Source of the DNA: an uncultured Gammaproteobacteria bacterium
GTDB lineage: Bacteria; Pseudomonadota; Gammaproteobacteria; Pseudomonadales; Pseudomonadaceae
Length of the DNA stretch: 51,915 bases
Assembly: GCA_945612235.1 (NCBI GenBank)
Contig: CALZAE010000009.1
Span: 1-51,915 of the forward strand
Direction of reading: 5' to 3'
Position 1 is the first letter of the stretch. Every line of letters starts with the position of its first letter. Shown here piece after piece: positions 1-10,183 of this stretch. Position numbers and translations under genes: made by a program. Under the pieces are notes generated by a model that did no database searches, was not told the DNA's origin, and worked only from the letters and a program-made list of their open reading frames with translations.

Positions 1-276
1 TACGTATTAATCGGCATGGATCGCCATACTCCCGAGCGTTTTGAAAACTTTCAAAGCCATATCTGTCAATGGCCTGAAGTACTCGAATGCAGCCTCATCA
101 CTGGCATGGATGCAGACTACCAACTCAAAGTTATAGTCCCTGATATGGACCACTATCAAAAGTTCTTACTGGAAAAGCTCACCCGCATTGAGGGCGTCAC
201 CAGTGTGCGCTCAAGCTTCGTTCTCAATCATGTGCAGTTATCCACGGCTTTACCGCTCACTCATTTACAGCAGTAG
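1..276 (+). CDS. Lrp/AsnC family regulator, C-terminal part (5' truncated by window edge)
   Basis: The reading frame is open from base 1, so the visible 91 codons are only the end of the gene. The sequence corresponds to the ligand-sensing RAM (alpha/beta sandwich) domain of Lrp/AsnC regulators: the stretch ending in 'VLECSLITGMDADYQLKVI' and then 'LTRIEGVTSVRSSFVL' matches the usual order of the effector-binding beta strands and the G-V-x-S/T-x-x-S strand near the C-terminus. The DNA-binding helix-turn-helix would lie upstream of the window. The target genes and ligand cannot be told. The first ATG inside the window (base 16) is internal, not the start. Confidence in the family is good. Confidence 0.85.
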   Translation, partial: YVLIGMDRHTPERFENFQSHICQWPEVLECSLITGMDADYQLKVIVPDMDHYQKFLLEKLTRIEGVTSVRSSFVLNHVQLSTALPLTHLQQ

Positions 277-341
277 GCAATCAAGTGCTGCCCACAGCTG
301 TAAACACTAGACAAATATCTAAGAGCAAAAAGTCTTAGCGT

Positions 342-370
342 CTTACATTGTCATGTTTTTAACGTATAAT
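342..370 (+). promoter_or_regulatory. Candidate sigma70 promoter for the DUF2788 gene
   Basis: A perfect -10 TATAAT lies at 365-370 with a CTTACA -35-like hexamer (4 of 6 to consensus) at 342-347, 17 bp apart. The DUF2788 start codon is about 130 bases downstream, leaving a long leader in which I see no recognisable RNA motif. Confidence 0.5.
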
Positions 371-504
371 GTTGACCCTAATGCTGCGGATCAAAAAGCG
401 CTGCTAGCAGTTTTAATGTTTGGCAGTTTCATGGCGAACATTACGACAGGCTCGTGGCGCATCACAAGAAGCAATATAAGCTTGTTGTACTATGTGGAAT
501 AGCT

Positions 505-705
505 ATGGAAACTGAAGTATTTGAAGAGCTAATGATGACCGTCTTAGTCGGTGGTCTCATATTATTTATGGCTTTTATAGTTTGGGATTTAGCCAAAAAA
601 TCTAAAGCAGGCCGTTATGGCACTGCAGTGCTGTTTTTTGCTCTAGGTCTCGGTGTACTTGGTTTTATTATTAAGACTGTAGTGATTGCCGTTAAAGGTC
701 TATAA
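505..705 (+). CDS. DUF2788 family small membrane protein
   Basis: A 66-residue protein with two hydrophobic segments (about residues 9-26 and 38-60) separated by a basic loop with KKSKAGRYGT, the conserved centre of the DUF2788 family known from Pseudomonas and relatives. The function of the family is unknown; an inner-membrane location follows from the hydrophobic segments. An upstream in-frame start at 454 would add 17 residues (basic, hydrophilic then LVVLCG) that are not part of the family, so the ATG at 505 is preferred. It lies alone between the Lrp-type regulator and the globin gene with a promoter of its own. Confidence 0.75.
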   Translation: METEVFEELMMTVLVGGLILFMAFIVWDLAKKSKAGRYGTAVLFFALGLGVLGFIIKTVVIAVKGL

Positions 706-790
706 ATTCTTCTGCTCTCCATGCTAACTACCATCTTATCTCCAGCACCCTTCTCGCGTTTATTTTAATATCTCTCCAAGGACACTCTTA

Positions 791-1183
791 ATGAAAGCTG
801 CTGATATCGTTATGCAGAGCTATGGCCGCTGCTGTGCAAGCGATGGTTTTTTTGACTCGTTCTATGACCACTTCCTTGCTACTTCGCCGGAAGTTCGTGA
901 TAAATTTGCCAACACCAATATGGCCGGACAAAAGTTATTGTTGCGCCAAGGCATTTTGAATGTCGTTTTGTATGCTCGCGGCATGCCAGGCACCAAACTC
1001 AAAGCACTCGGCTGTTCACACTCACGCCAGGGCATGAATATTCGCCCCGAGCTTTATACGCTTTGGTTTAACGCGCTCGCTGCAACCATTCGTGAACACG
1101 ATAAAGAAAGTACAGCTGAGACCATGCAGGCATGGCGTGAAGTGGTAAACAAAAGTGTTGAAGTGATTGTCGCTGAATACTAA
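791..1183 (+). CDS. Single-domain bacterial globin
   Basis: A 130-residue all-helical protein with the globin pattern: an N-terminal A/B helix, FYDHFLATSPEVRDKF (B/C/CD region) and a proximal histidine at about His77 in LGCSHSRQGM, followed by G and H helices ending in WREVVNKSVEVIV. This fits the bacterial heme-binding globins related to flavohemoglobin globin domains, but no FAD/NAD reductase domain follows. Likely roles in this family are oxygen or nitric oxide binding; the ligand cannot be told from sequence. A Shine-Dalgarno AAGGAC lies just before the ATG. It stands alone, followed by an imperfect hairpin. Confidence 0.8.
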   Translation: MKAADIVMQSYGRCCASDGFFDSFYDHFLATSPEVRDKFANTNMAGQKLLLRQGILNVVLYARGMPGTKLKALGCSHSRQGMNIRPELYTLWFNALAATIREHDKESTAETMQAWREVVNKSVEVIVAEY

Positions 1184-1203
1184 CTGCAAAACTTGTTAAG
1201 CAG

Positions 1204-1226
1204 TGGGTGGTGTAAGACACCGCCCA
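1204..1226. terminator. Hairpin between convergent globin and rluE genes
   Basis: A 10-bp stem (TGGGTGGTGT pairing with ACACCGCCCA, one G-U pair) closes a 3-base loop. No strong T-run follows on either strand, so it may be a weak bidirectional terminator. It lies between the 3' ends of two facing genes. Confidence 0.4.
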
Positions 1227-1255
1227 TCTACCTTAAAAAACACATAACTAACAGC

Positions 1256-1900
1256 TTAAGCAGGCATTTCAAGCTCACGCCACTGCCCGCTGGGCAAGTC
1301 AGCCAAACACCAATCACCAATCTGCACTCGCACTAGACGCAAAGTCGGCAACCCTACCGCAGCCGTCATCCGTCGCACTTGTCGATTACGTCCTTCATAA
1401 ATAGTAAGTTGCAGCCACGCGGTGGGGATATTTTTACGCTCACGCACCGGCGGATTACGCACCCAGAGTTCAGGCTCAGCAATCAATTGCGCCTGTGCTG
1501 GTGCAGTCAATCCATCTTTTAACTCAACACCCTCACGTAAACGCTGCAGCTGCTGATCATCTGGCTGCCCCTCAACTTGCACCCAATACACCTTATGTAA
1601 CTTGTATTTTGGGTCAGAAATTTTCGCCTGTAAGCGCCCACTATTAGTGAGCAGCACCAAGCCCTCACTGTCGCGATCTAAACGCCCAGCAGGATAGACA
1701 TCAGCTACCGACACATAGTCTTTTAGCGTTGCGCGTCCTTGCTCATCGGTGAACTGGGTTAACACATCATAAGGCTTGTTTAGCATCAGCAGGCGTGGCT
1801 GCAGTGGCTCCAGCTTCTGCAGCTTAGTCTTGGCTCGTGTGTTAGACGAAAAAGCACTTTTCGGATGTGATTTCGCATAGGTTTTAATCGGCTTTTTCAA
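1256..1900 (-). CDS. rluE: 23S rRNA pseudouridine synthase, RluE type
   Basis: A 214-residue RsuA/RluB/E/F-family pseudouridine synthase. The catalytic motif [15 protein letters not shown] is present with the expected aspartate at Asp75, together with the family motifs [13 protein letters not shown] near the start and [20 protein letters not shown] near the end. There is no N-terminal S4 domain, only a basic tail of about 35 residues, which fits RluE (modifies U2457 of 23S rRNA in E. coli) rather than RsuA or RluB. It is separated by only eight bases from the upstream flavodoxin gene and may be cotranscribed with it. Confidence 0.88.
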   Translation of the reverse strand: MKKPIKTYAKSHPKSAFSSNTRAKTKLQKLEPLQPRLLMLNKPYDVLTQFTDEQGRATLKDYVSVADVYPAGRLDRDSEGLVLLTNSGRLQAKISDPKYKLHKVYWVQVEGQPDDQQLQRLREGVELKDGLTAPAQAQLIAEPELWVRNPPVRERKNIPTAWLQLTIYEGRNRQVRRMTAAVGLPTLRLVRVQIGDWCLADLPSGQWRELEMPA

Positions 1901-1908
1901 TGAAGAAC

Positions 1909-2367
1909 CTATACTGGCAAGCTGGCAACAAACTCAATCAACCATGGTTCTGCATCTCGCTCCGGCGTTACCGTCTCACTGGCATCCAAACGGAGCATTT
2001 CTTGCACTTCCACGACACCCAACTCTTCATAGAGCTCACGAATCATCTCGCCGCCCGCACAAAAATCATCACCATAACAAGCATCGCCTAAGCCAATCAC
2101 ACCGCCAAACAGGCCATGCCACTGCGGTGTTTTCTCACGCAGGGCGCTGACCAGCGGCTGTAAATTCTCCGGCAGTTCACCCATCCCAGTGGTTGAGGTA
2201 ATAAATAGCAGCGCATCCGGTTCTAGTACCACTAATTCAGCGTAAGAAATACGCGGTTGATAAGTGACATTCAGGCCCGCTTCAGTAAATAACTCTGCAG
2301 CGTGATGGGCCACATCTTCAGCGGCACCAAACACAGTACCAGAAACAATCACTAGGTTAATTGTCAT
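1909..2367 (-). CDS. MioC-like flavodoxin
   Basis: A 152-residue short-chain flavodoxin. The FMN phosphate-binding loop is [12 protein letters not shown] near the N-terminus, [16 protein letters not shown] provides the second FMN loop, and [15 protein letters not shown] the third. This resembles MioC and the PA3435-type flavodoxin of Pseudomonas. It should carry electrons between reductases and biosynthetic enzymes, partner unknown. The open frame extends upstream to 2472, but that extension is AT-rich and hydrophobic without family similarity, so the ATG at 2367 ([10 protein letters not shown]) is taken. It is divergent from the folM operon, the same arrangement I recall in P. aeruginosa. 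Confidence 0.82.
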   Translation of the reverse strand: MTINLVIVSGTVFGAAEDVAHHAAELFTEAGLNVTYQPRISYAELVVLEPDALLFITSTTGMGELPENLQPLVSALREKTPQWHGLFGGVIGLGDACYGDDFCAGGEMIRELYEELGVVEVQEMLRLDASETVTPERDAEPWLIEFVASLPV

Positions 2368-2486
2368 GCTCAGCAACGGCCTCATCAATATAAAAAGTAA
2401 GCTACGGTCAAAAAACCTAGAATAAATCTCATCATAACAAGAAATAACCGAGATGTAATAAAGGCTATACACCTAGACTTTGTAGG

Positions 2487-2513
2487 TTGTACAAATCCTA
2501 ACTCTAGTATAAC
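2487..2513 (+). promoter_or_regulatory. Candidate promoter of the folM-folE-folX operon
   Basis: TTGTAC (2487-2492) and TATAAC (2508-2513) are separated by 15 bp, shorter than ideal. The -35 region overlaps an inverted repeat ACCTA/TAGGT, which could be an operator, but I cannot assign a regulator. Confidence 0.35.
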
Positions 2514-2586
2514 TTTATCAACCTTTAGCTGTGCAGCTTGATAAAAGACATTGCTGCTCATCACTGATTCCGATAAGGCCAATACT

Positions 2587-3291
2587 ATGCATAGTAACGC
2601 CCCCATCCTACTAACCGGCGCCAGCCAACGATTGGGCTTGCACTGTGTTAAGCGTTTTTTAGATGCGGGCCAGCCAGTCATTATCAGTTATCGACAAGAG
2701 CGCGATGCGCTCAATGAACTGCGTAAACTGGGCGTACAGTGTATTCAAGCCGACTTTGCTAACGAGCAAGGTATTCTAGATTTTATTGCAAAAATCAAAC
2801 AGACAACCTCTTCTCTGCGCGCAATTATCCATAATGCCTCACTATGGATTGCAGAAAATGGCGCTGATGCTAGCGCTTTTACGCAAATGTTCAATGTCCA
2901 TGTTCTTGCACCCTACTTAATCAATGAACATTGCACGCCTTTACTGATGCAGTCTAGCAAGGCTGATATCATTCACATCACTGACGATGTAATCCGCAAA
3001 GGTAGCGCTAAGCGCATTGCTTACAGCGCAAGCAAAGCGGGCCTAGACAATCTCACTCTATCTTTTGCTGCGCGCCTAGCGCCGCATATTAAGGTGAACT
3101 CTCTGGCACCTGCACTGATCATGCTACACCCTGATGATGATGAAAATTACCAACGTCGCGCGATGGCAAAATCTGTAATGGGCAACGTGCCCGGTCCAGA
3201 AGTTATTTATCAAAGCCTGCGCTACTTACTTGATACGCCTTATGTGACAGGCACAACCCTTACTGTTAATGGCGGCCGGCATCTAAAGTGA
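2587..3291 (+). CDS. folM: Dihydromonapterin reductase / pteridine reductase FolM
   Basis: A 234-residue short-chain dehydrogenase. The nucleotide-binding motif [10 protein letters not shown] (residues 10-19) with RLG in place of the usual GIG is typical of FolM/PTR1-type pteridine reductases, and ISYRQERD supplies the arginine expected to bind the NADPH phosphate. The catalytic Tyr146 and Lys150 are in AYSASKAG. FolM reduces dihydromonapterin to tetrahydromonapterin and has weak dihydrofolate reductase activity. An upstream TTG at 2551 is less likely than the ATG at 2587, which has TAAGG at a good distance. It is followed by folE and folX, the other two steps of the tetrahydromonapterin route, so the function is well supported by context. 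Confidence 0.9.
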   Translation: MHSNAPILLTGASQRLGLHCVKRFLDAGQPVIISYRQERDALNELRKLGVQCIQADFANEQGILDFIAKIKQTTSSLRAIIHNASLWIAENGADASAFTQMFNVHVLAPYLINEHCTPLLMQSSKADIIHITDDVIRKGSAKRIAYSASKAGLDNLTLSFAARLAPHIKVNSLAPALIMLHPDDDENYQRRAMAKSVMGNVPGPEVIYQSLRYLLDTPYVTGTTLTVNGGRHLK

Positions 3292-3313
3292 TGCAAGGCT
3301 TGGAGAGCTGATA

Positions 3314-3871
3314 ATGTGTGATGACTTAAGTAAACACTACCATGAAATTTTAGTCGGTCTAGGTGAAAACCCTGAGCGCGAAGGTTTACTCGACACCCCA
3401 AAACGAGCCGCCAAAGCGATGCAGTATCTGTGCAATGGCTATGAAAAAAATCTTGATGAGATCGTCAACGGTGCACTGTTTGAATCATCCAGTGACGAAA
3501 TGGTGATCGTGCGTGATATAGAGCTTTATTCTTTATGCGAGCACCACATGCTGCCCTTTATCGGTAAAGCCCACGTTGCCTACATCCCGACTGGAAAAGT
3601 ACTGGGCTTATCTAAAGTCGCACGTATTGTTGATATGTACGCGCGCCGCTTACAGATCCAAGAAAACCTAACCCGCCAAATTGCTGATGCCGTGCAGAAA
3701 GTAACCGGCGCTGCTGGCGTTGCTGTGGTGATCGAAGCCAAGCACATGTGCATGATGATGCGCGGCGTAGAAAAGCAAAACTCAGTGATGACATCATCAG
3801 CAATGCTCGGGGCATTTCGTAACTCTGGCACGACTCGCCAAGAATTCCTGCAACTTATTCGGAGTCACTAA
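3314..3871 (+). CDS. folE: GTP cyclohydrolase I, type IA (zinc)
   Basis: A 185-residue enzyme converting GTP to 7,8-dihydroneopterin triphosphate, the entry to folate and monapterin synthesis. The zinc ligands are visible as Cys75 and His78 in [10 protein letters not shown] and Cys146 in [26 protein letters not shown] is the family's central helix. The length matches compact bacterial FolE1. GGAG lies upstream of the ATG. It sits 22 bases after folM and three bases before folX, so the three genes are almost certainly one transcript. P. aeruginosa-type genomes carry more than one folE, and this is the copy linked to monapterin genes. Confidence 0.96.
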   Translation: MCDDLSKHYHEILVGLGENPEREGLLDTPKRAAKAMQYLCNGYEKNLDEIVNGALFESSSDEMVIVRDIELYSLCEHHMLPFIGKAHVAYIPTGKVLGLSKVARIVDMYARRLQIQENLTRQIADAVQKVTGAAGVAVVIEAKHMCMMMRGVEKQNSVMTSSAMLGAFRNSGTTRQEFLQLIRSH

Positions 3872-3874
3872 TCT

Positions 3875-4252
3875 ATGGCACGCTTAGAACCGGGCATGGC
3901 GCGCATTCGCATTAAAAATCTGCGTTTACGCACCTACATTGGCATCAATGAAGATGAGATACGTAACAAACAAGATATTTTAATCAACGTCACCCTGTTC
4001 TACCCGGCTGAAGATGCTGTGCAAATTAACGACATCAATCATGCACTGAATTACCGCACTATCACTAAAGAGATTATTCAGTACGTTGAGGAAAATCGCT
4101 TTGCGCTACTCGAGCGTTTAACTCAAGATGTCCTCGACTGCGTCATGCGTCACGAGCAAGTGCGCTACGCTGAAGTCGAAGTCGACAAGCCACACGCACT
4201 GCGCTTTTCGGAATCAGTCTCGATTACCCTGACGGCGCACCGCGCAGCGTAA
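3875..4252 (+). CDS. folX: Dihydroneopterin triphosphate 2'-epimerase FolX
   Basis: A 125-residue member of the FolB/FolX fold. [25 protein letters not shown] is the FolX signature region (split here in running text: the core is RLRTYIG followed by E-x-E-x-x-x-K-Q-D), and [10 protein letters not shown] and RFALLERL are the other conserved blocks. It epimerises dihydroneopterin triphosphate to the monapterin form. FolB (aldolase) is the alternative, but the neighbours folM and folE favour FolX. A second in-frame ATG at 3896 lacks a ribosome binding site, whereas GGAG precedes the ATG at 3875. Confidence 0.88.
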   Translation: MARLEPGMARIRIKNLRLRTYIGINEDEIRNKQDILINVTLFYPAEDAVQINDINHALNYRTITKEIIQYVEENRFALLERLTQDVLDCVMRHEQVRYAEVEVDKPHALRFSESVSITLTAHRAA

Positions 4253-4255
4253 GCC

Positions 4256-4597
4256 ATGACACTAACTGAGTTTCTGCAAGCAATTAAACAGCCAGAGCAT
4301 CGCTTTGCCGACACTTTGGCTTTTATTGATGCCCACTATCATTACACAGCCTGCGCCTTTGATAATGCAGGCCTGCATAACGCTGCCGGTAGTAATCAAG
4401 GTTCTTGTAAAATCCTTGGCTTAGCCTTACTTGAAAAACTCAGCAGCCATGACACTTTACTGGCATTTGCTGAGCACTACCAACACGTTCTGGCAACGCC
4501 TGATGGCAGTGACCATGCCAATATTCGTCAACTGCTAAAGCACGGATTAGAGTCCGTGCACTTTAACCAACTGCCTCTAAGCAGGCTTGTTGTCTAA
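4256..4597 (+). CDS. HopJ-family protein
   Basis: A 113-residue protein of the HopJ type III effector family (PF08888 by memory). The conserved core is visible: NQGSCKILGLALLEKL (about residues 47-62), LLAFAEHYQHVLATP and DHANIRQLLKHG. Despite the family name, members are spread across bacteria without secretion systems and nothing here (no secretion genes, no hrp box) suggests an effector; the role is unknown. It begins three bases after folX and is probably translated from the folM operon. Its last 21 bases overlap the 3' end of rsmI on the opposite strand, with no terminator between them. Confidence 0.8.
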   Translation: MTLTEFLQAIKQPEHRFADTLAFIDAHYHYTACAFDNAGLHNAAGSNQGSCKILGLALLEKLSSHDTLLAFAEHYQHVLATPDGSDHANIRQLLKHGLESVHFNQLPLSRLVV

Positions 4598-5446
4598 TGC
4601 CCATTGGTACAGTGCATTTTTACGTGCACCGGTAATATCAGCTGCTAGCGCAGCCGCGCGCTTGGGTGGCAACTCAGCCATCAATAGCATCAGCACACGC
4701 TGCGCCTCCAGCGAAACCTCTAGTGCTTCTGCCGGCTCTTGATAGCCTGCGATCAGCAGCACGCACTCACCACGCTGCTGATTCGCATCAGCGGCAATCC
4801 AATCATGCAATTCCTGTAATGGTAGATCTTTAATCGTTTCAAAGGTTTTCGTCAGCTCGCGAGCTAAAACCGCCGGACGATCAGCCCCAAACACATCACG
4901 CATATCGGCAATACTGTCCAAAATACGATGAGGCGCTTCATAGAAGATCAGTGTACGTGGATCATGTTGCACCGCAGTTAAGCGCGTGCAACGAGCAGCT
5001 TGTTTGGCGGGCAAAAAACCTTCAAAAACAAAACGATCTGAAGGCAAGCCCGCTGCAGATAAACCAGCAATCAGCGCACAAGCACCCGGCACCGGAACCA
5101 CCGTGACATTCGCCGCACGTGCTTGGCGCACCAAGTGATAGCCTGGATCAGAAATCAATGGTGTGCCTGCATCAGAAATTAACGCAACATCATCACCGGC
5201 CAATAACCGGGTAATAAAACGTCCGCCCTCTTCACGCTCATTATGCTCATGACAAGCCGCCAAAGGTGTGCGGATACCAAAGTGCTGCAAGAGCCGTGTG
5301 GAGTGCCGTGTATCTTCGGCGGCAATCAGACTGACCTCAGCTAAAATACGCAAGGCTCGAGCACTGATGTCATCAAGATTACCGATAGGCGTCGCCACTA
5401 CATACAATGTGCCAAGCCCATTAAGCTGAGGTGTGGATGCACTCAC
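4577..5446 (-). CDS. rsmI: 16S rRNA (cytidine1402-2'-O)-methyltransferase RsmI
   Basis: A 289-residue tetrapyrrole-methylase-fold enzyme methylating the ribose of C1402 in 16S rRNA. Motifs in order: GTLYVVATPIGNLDDIS near the N-terminus, EDTRHSTRLLQHFGI, SDAGTPLISDPGYHLV (SAM-binding region), PVPGACALIAGLSAAGLPSD, FYEAPHRI and AGYQEP near the end. The open frame continues upstream to 5896 but that part overlaps lpoA on the other strand and lacks family similarity. A GTG at 5444-5446 preceded by TTTGGAG gives the usual length and is chosen. In P. aeruginosa, rnpB lies beside rsmI; here the neighbour is the HopJ gene instead. Confidence 0.93.
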   Translation of the reverse strand: MSASTPQLNGLGTLYVVATPIGNLDDISARALRILAEVSLIAAEDTRHSTRLLQHFGIRTPLAACHEHNEREEGGRFITRLLAGDDVALISDAGTPLISDPGYHLVRQARAANVTVVPVPGACALIAGLSAAGLPSDRFVFEGFLPAKQAARCTRLTAVQHDPRTLIFYEAPHRILDSIADMRDVFGADRPAVLARELTKTFETIKDLPLQELHDWIAADANQQRGECVLLIAGYQEPAEALEVSLEAQRVLMLLMAELPPKRAAALAADITGARKNALYQWALDNKPA

Positions 5447-5570
5447 AAAACACTCCAAAGATACAAAATAAAGCACTATTGTAGCCTGATTTAGTGTGAC
5501 AAGATCGCACCAATGCTCGCGCTTGGGTACAATCAAGTCATTAACTTTATTGTGCTTGGATTGCTTGTCT

Positions 5571-7371
5571 ATGAAAACCCCATTACGCGTACTCTCAACC
5601 CTCTGCTTATCTATCTTGATAGCAGCTTGCTCAAGCTCGCCAAGCAATACGCTAGGACAGTTACCGCCGACCAAGTACAGCGATTTAGACAAACTACTCG
5701 AACAAGCTGGCAAGAAAAGTGACAGCCAAGCAGTCGGCCTGTACTTAGCCGCTGCTGACTTAGCATGGCAGCAAAAACAACCACTACGCGCACGAAAAAT
5801 ACTAGAAAGCCTAGATACCAGCCAAGCCAGCCCAGCACAATTAATTTTCGCAAAAACCCTTGAAGCCGAATTAGCTTTAGCCCGCCAACAGCCCAATAGC
5901 GCCTTGAAAGCCCTTAAGCATCCAAGCTTCGAGCGTCTCAGCGAAATGCCGCTGGCACAACAAACACGTAGCCAACTGGTACGTGCACAAGCTCTAGAAG
6001 ACAGTGGAAAACCTCTTGCCGCAGCACGTGAGCGAATTTACATTGCACCTTTATTGGAAGGGCAGACGGCTTTTGACAACCACCAAGCAATCTGGTCTTT
6101 ACTTAGCGCGCTGCCACGCACCCAACTCAATGAAACTGGCGATAATGATTTAGCCGGCTGGTTAGAGTTAGTCCTACTGACTAAAGCCACAAGCTCACTA
6201 GAGCAACAGCAGACCGATATCAAGCAGTGGATCGCCAATAACCCATGGCATCCCGCAGCTAAACAACTTCCGCAAGCTCTGCAACAATTGCAGCAACTAC
6301 AAGCGCAAAACATCAAGATTCTAGCATTGTTACTGCCGAGCAAAGATGCCAACCAGAACGTTGTAGATGCTTTGCGCAATGGCTTTTTCGCAGCACATTA
6401 CATTGCTCAAGCCAACGGTCAGGCGGTACCGGATATTCGCCTGTATGACAGTAACCAAATAAGCTCAATGGATACATTCTACGAGCAAGCAGCCCGTGAT
6501 GGCGTTGAACTTGTCGTTGGCCCGTGGGAAAAACCTTTAGTTCGCCAACTGGCCAGCCGTTCACAGCTACCCATTACCACCTTGGCACTCAACTACGCTG
6601 ACAATCATCAGAACGGTCCCGCACAACTGTTCCAATACGGCTTAGCGGCTGAAGATGAAGCCCGTTTAGCCGCTAATCGCGCCTGGACCGACGGTATGCG
6701 TCGCGCGGCAGCCTTGGTGCCGAAAAATGAATGGGGCGATCGCATCCTCAGCGCATTCACGGCACAGTGGCAGGAGCTTGGCGGTGAAATGATTGCCACC
6801 CAGCGCATTGATCGTCCTGCTGAACTGACTGGACAAATCGCTGAAATGTTTCAATTGCGTGCCAGCGAGCAACGCGCTAAACAATTACAAAGCACCTTAG
6901 ACTCTAAAGTTGCCGCACAGCCTGCACGCCGTCCTGATATCGACTTTATTTTCCTCGCTGCCTCGCCACAGCAAGCTCGTATTATCAAGCCGACACTGTC
7001 TTTCCAATATGCTGGCGACGTGCCTATCTATGCCACTTCAGCGATCAATCCTGGAACCGGCGAGGTGTATCCAGAACTGGACGGCTTGCAGTTTAGTGAA
7101 ATCCCTTGGTTTCTTGAGACTAACAACCCAATTCGTCAGCACATTACTTATCAGTGGCCACAAGCTCTAGGCAGCTTAGGGCGCTTTTATGCGATGGGTG
7201 CCGACGCTTACCAGCTGGCCAGCCAATTGCAGCAGCTGCGCGCACTACCAAACAGTCGTTCCGCAGGCTTAACGGGTAACTTGCAGCTCAATGCGCAGCA
7301 AAGAATTGAACGTTTACTCTACTGGGCACAGTTTAATAACGGCCAGTTAGAATCATTAAAAGAAACCCAGA

Positions 7372-7379
<8 letters not shown>
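5571..7379 (+). CDS. lpoA: Penicillin-binding protein activator LpoA (lipoprotein)
   Basis: A 602-residue outer-membrane lipoprotein that stimulates the class A peptidoglycan synthase PBP1A. The signal peptide ends in the lipobox LIAAC with Cys20. The N-terminal half (about 30-250) is TPR-like and rich in Gln/Leu repeats; the C-terminal half has the periplasmic-binding-protein fold typical of YraM/LpoA, with KILALLLPSKDANQN at its start, then FFAAHYIAQANGQ and FIFLAASPQQARIIKP. The ATG at 5571 gives a correct signal peptide, unlike the longer frame from 5496. It is divergent from rsmI and followed by yraN, gmhA and dolP, a conserved order in gammaproteobacteria. Confidence 0.92.
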
Positions 7380-8875
<1,496 letters not shown>

Positions 8876-8927
8876 TATCTGATGAACCGACTCATATCGG
8901 CTGATTCGATATTTCACTAGGTAAGTT

Positions 8928-8963
8928 AAGACTGACTGCACTCTGTTGATTGCAGTCAGTCTT
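8928..8963. terminator. Bidirectional terminator between dolP and sspB
   Basis: A perfect 13-bp inverted repeat (AAGACTGACTGCA at 8928-8940 and TGCAGTCAGTCTT at 8951-8963) closes a 10-base loop. It is placed between two converging genes and has only short T-rich tails, so it probably acts in both directions. Confidence 0.7.
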
Positions 8964-8969
8964 AAAAAT

Positions 8970-9452
8970 TTATCTTACAACGCGTAAGCTCGGACGTCCG
9001 CCAGTTGGCGGCGTAGGTGGCTCATCATCATCGCCCTCCTCATCCTTAACTGTTTGTGTTGGCACAGAATGCAAGGCTACAGGCGACTCAGTGGCCTTAG
9101 TGGCATCCACAGGCTTCGCACTATCCTCATCACTCAGTAAGTCAGACTGAGCATCAAAAAACATGCCCTGCCCATTCTCACGAGCATAGATAGCCAAGAC
9201 TGCGGTAATGGGTACGTACAATGAAAATGGCGCGCCTGAAAAGCGCGCCTCAAAGCTAATCGCTTGATTATCCATTGTAAAATCACGCACAGCAGCCGGT
9301 GCTGTGTTGAGAACAATTTGTCCATCTGCTGAATAGCCAGGCGGCACTGCTACGCCGGCATGATTAGCATCCACCAATATATATGGCGTGCAGTCATTAT
9401 CAACGATCCACTCATAGAGTGCGCGTAACATATACGGACGACTGGAATTCAT
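8970..9452 (-). CDS. sspB: ClpXP specificity-enhancing factor SspB
   Basis: A 160-residue adaptor that delivers ssrA-tagged proteins to ClpXP. The N-terminal substrate-binding domain (about 1-110) has SSRPYMLRALYEWIVDND and FSGAPFSLYVPITAVLAIYA, both strongly conserved. A flexible acidic linker (DEEGDDDEPP) leads to the C-terminal ClpX-docking peptide RPSLRVVR. It follows sspA after 16 bases and is expressed from the same transcript. Length is as in the family. Confidence 0.95.
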   Translation of the reverse strand: MNSSRPYMLRALYEWIVDNDCTPYILVDANHAGVAVPPGYSADGQIVLNTAPAAVRDFTMDNQAISFEARFSGAPFSLYVPITAVLAIYARENGQGMFFDAQSDLLSDEDSAKPVDATKATESPVALHSVPTQTVKDEEGDDDEPPTPPTGGRPSLRVVR

Positions 9453-9468
9453 GCTCTGTTCCTATCGA

Positions 9469-10089
9469 TTAAGGACGCATTAAACGCTCAGCCTCAGACA
9501 AACTTGCCTGAAAAGCTTCACGAGCAAAATTGCGCTCCATGTAATCTAATAGCGGCTGCGCAGCTTTTGGCAATTCAATACCTAAAGCAGGCAAACGCCA
9601 CAAAATCGGTAATAAGTAGCAATCCACCAGACTAAAATCGTCACTCATAAAAAACTTCATGCTGGCAAACACAGGTGCAACACCTGTTAGGCTTTCACGC
9701 AGTTCTTTACGTGCTTTGCTGCGCGCAGCATCTTTAGTGCGCTTATCCAGAATCAGATCAGCTTGCGCACACCAGTCACGCTGCACACGATACGACAGCA
9801 TACGCGTGTTTGCGCGAGCCACAGGATACACAGGTAACAGCGGCGGGTGCGGGTAACGCTCATCCAAGTACTCAAGAATGACCGTAGAATCGTACAGCGC
9901 CAAATCGCGATCAACCAAGGTAGGCACCGTTGCATAGGGATTAACCTCAGCTAAGTACTCTGGGCATTCGCCATTTGTAACGTCCATGATTTCAGCAGTT
10001 ACTGCCTTCTCCGCCAGTACCAAACGCACACGGTGCGAGTATTGACAGGTCGGATCAGAATAACAGCCCAACTTATTGGGGGCAGACAT
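9469..10089 (-). CDS. sspA: Stringent starvation protein A (RNA polymerase-associated GST-like)
   Basis: A 206-residue protein with the glutathione S-transferase fold: thioredoxin-like N-terminal domain with [20 protein letters not shown] and [20 protein letters not shown], and a helical C-terminal domain. SspA binds RNA polymerase and shapes stationary-phase and virulence gene expression. A strong Shine-Dalgarno AAGGAGGG precedes the ATG. It is separated from the bc1 operon by a strong terminator, so it must have its own promoter in the 40 bases before the gene or rely on read-through. Confidence 0.93.
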   Translation of the reverse strand: MSAPNKLGCYSDPTCQYSHRVRLVLAEKAVTAEIMDVTNGECPEYLAEVNPYATVPTLVDRDLALYDSTVILEYLDERYPHPPLLPVYPVARANTRMLSYRVQRDWCAQADLILDKRTKDAARSKARKELRESLTGVAPVFASMKFFMSDDFSLVDCYLLPILWRLPALGIELPKAAQPLLDYMERNFAREAFQASLSEAERLMRP

Positions 10090-10124
10090 TGCTTCCCTCC
10101 TTCACTATTAAATATGCATAAAGC

Positions 10125-10158
10125 ACAAAAACGCACGCGCCCATCAGGGCGCGTGCGT
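10125..10158 (-). terminator. Rho-independent terminator of petABC
   Basis: On the minus strand a 12-bp GC-rich stem (ACGCACGCGCCC with GGGCGCGTGCGT) with a 4-base loop is followed by TTTTGTG. It lies 25 bases after the petC stop. Confidence 0.85.
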
Positions 10159-10183
10159 CACTCGGTAAGCATACTGCTGAGTG

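Noticed and set aside
238-246. TTATCCACG near the end of the Lrp-type gene as a DnaA box
   Set aside because: One mismatch, inside a coding region, and not grouped with other boxes.
2385-2681. 98-codon minus-strand frame over the folM start
   Set aside because: It overlaps folM and the leader of the flavodoxin gene and has no family similarity.
5447-5896. Long N-terminal extension of rsmI in the same frame
   Set aside because: It overlaps the divergent lpoA gene, has no RsmI similarity and would put the start far inside lpoA; a GTG with GGAG at 5446 gives normal length.
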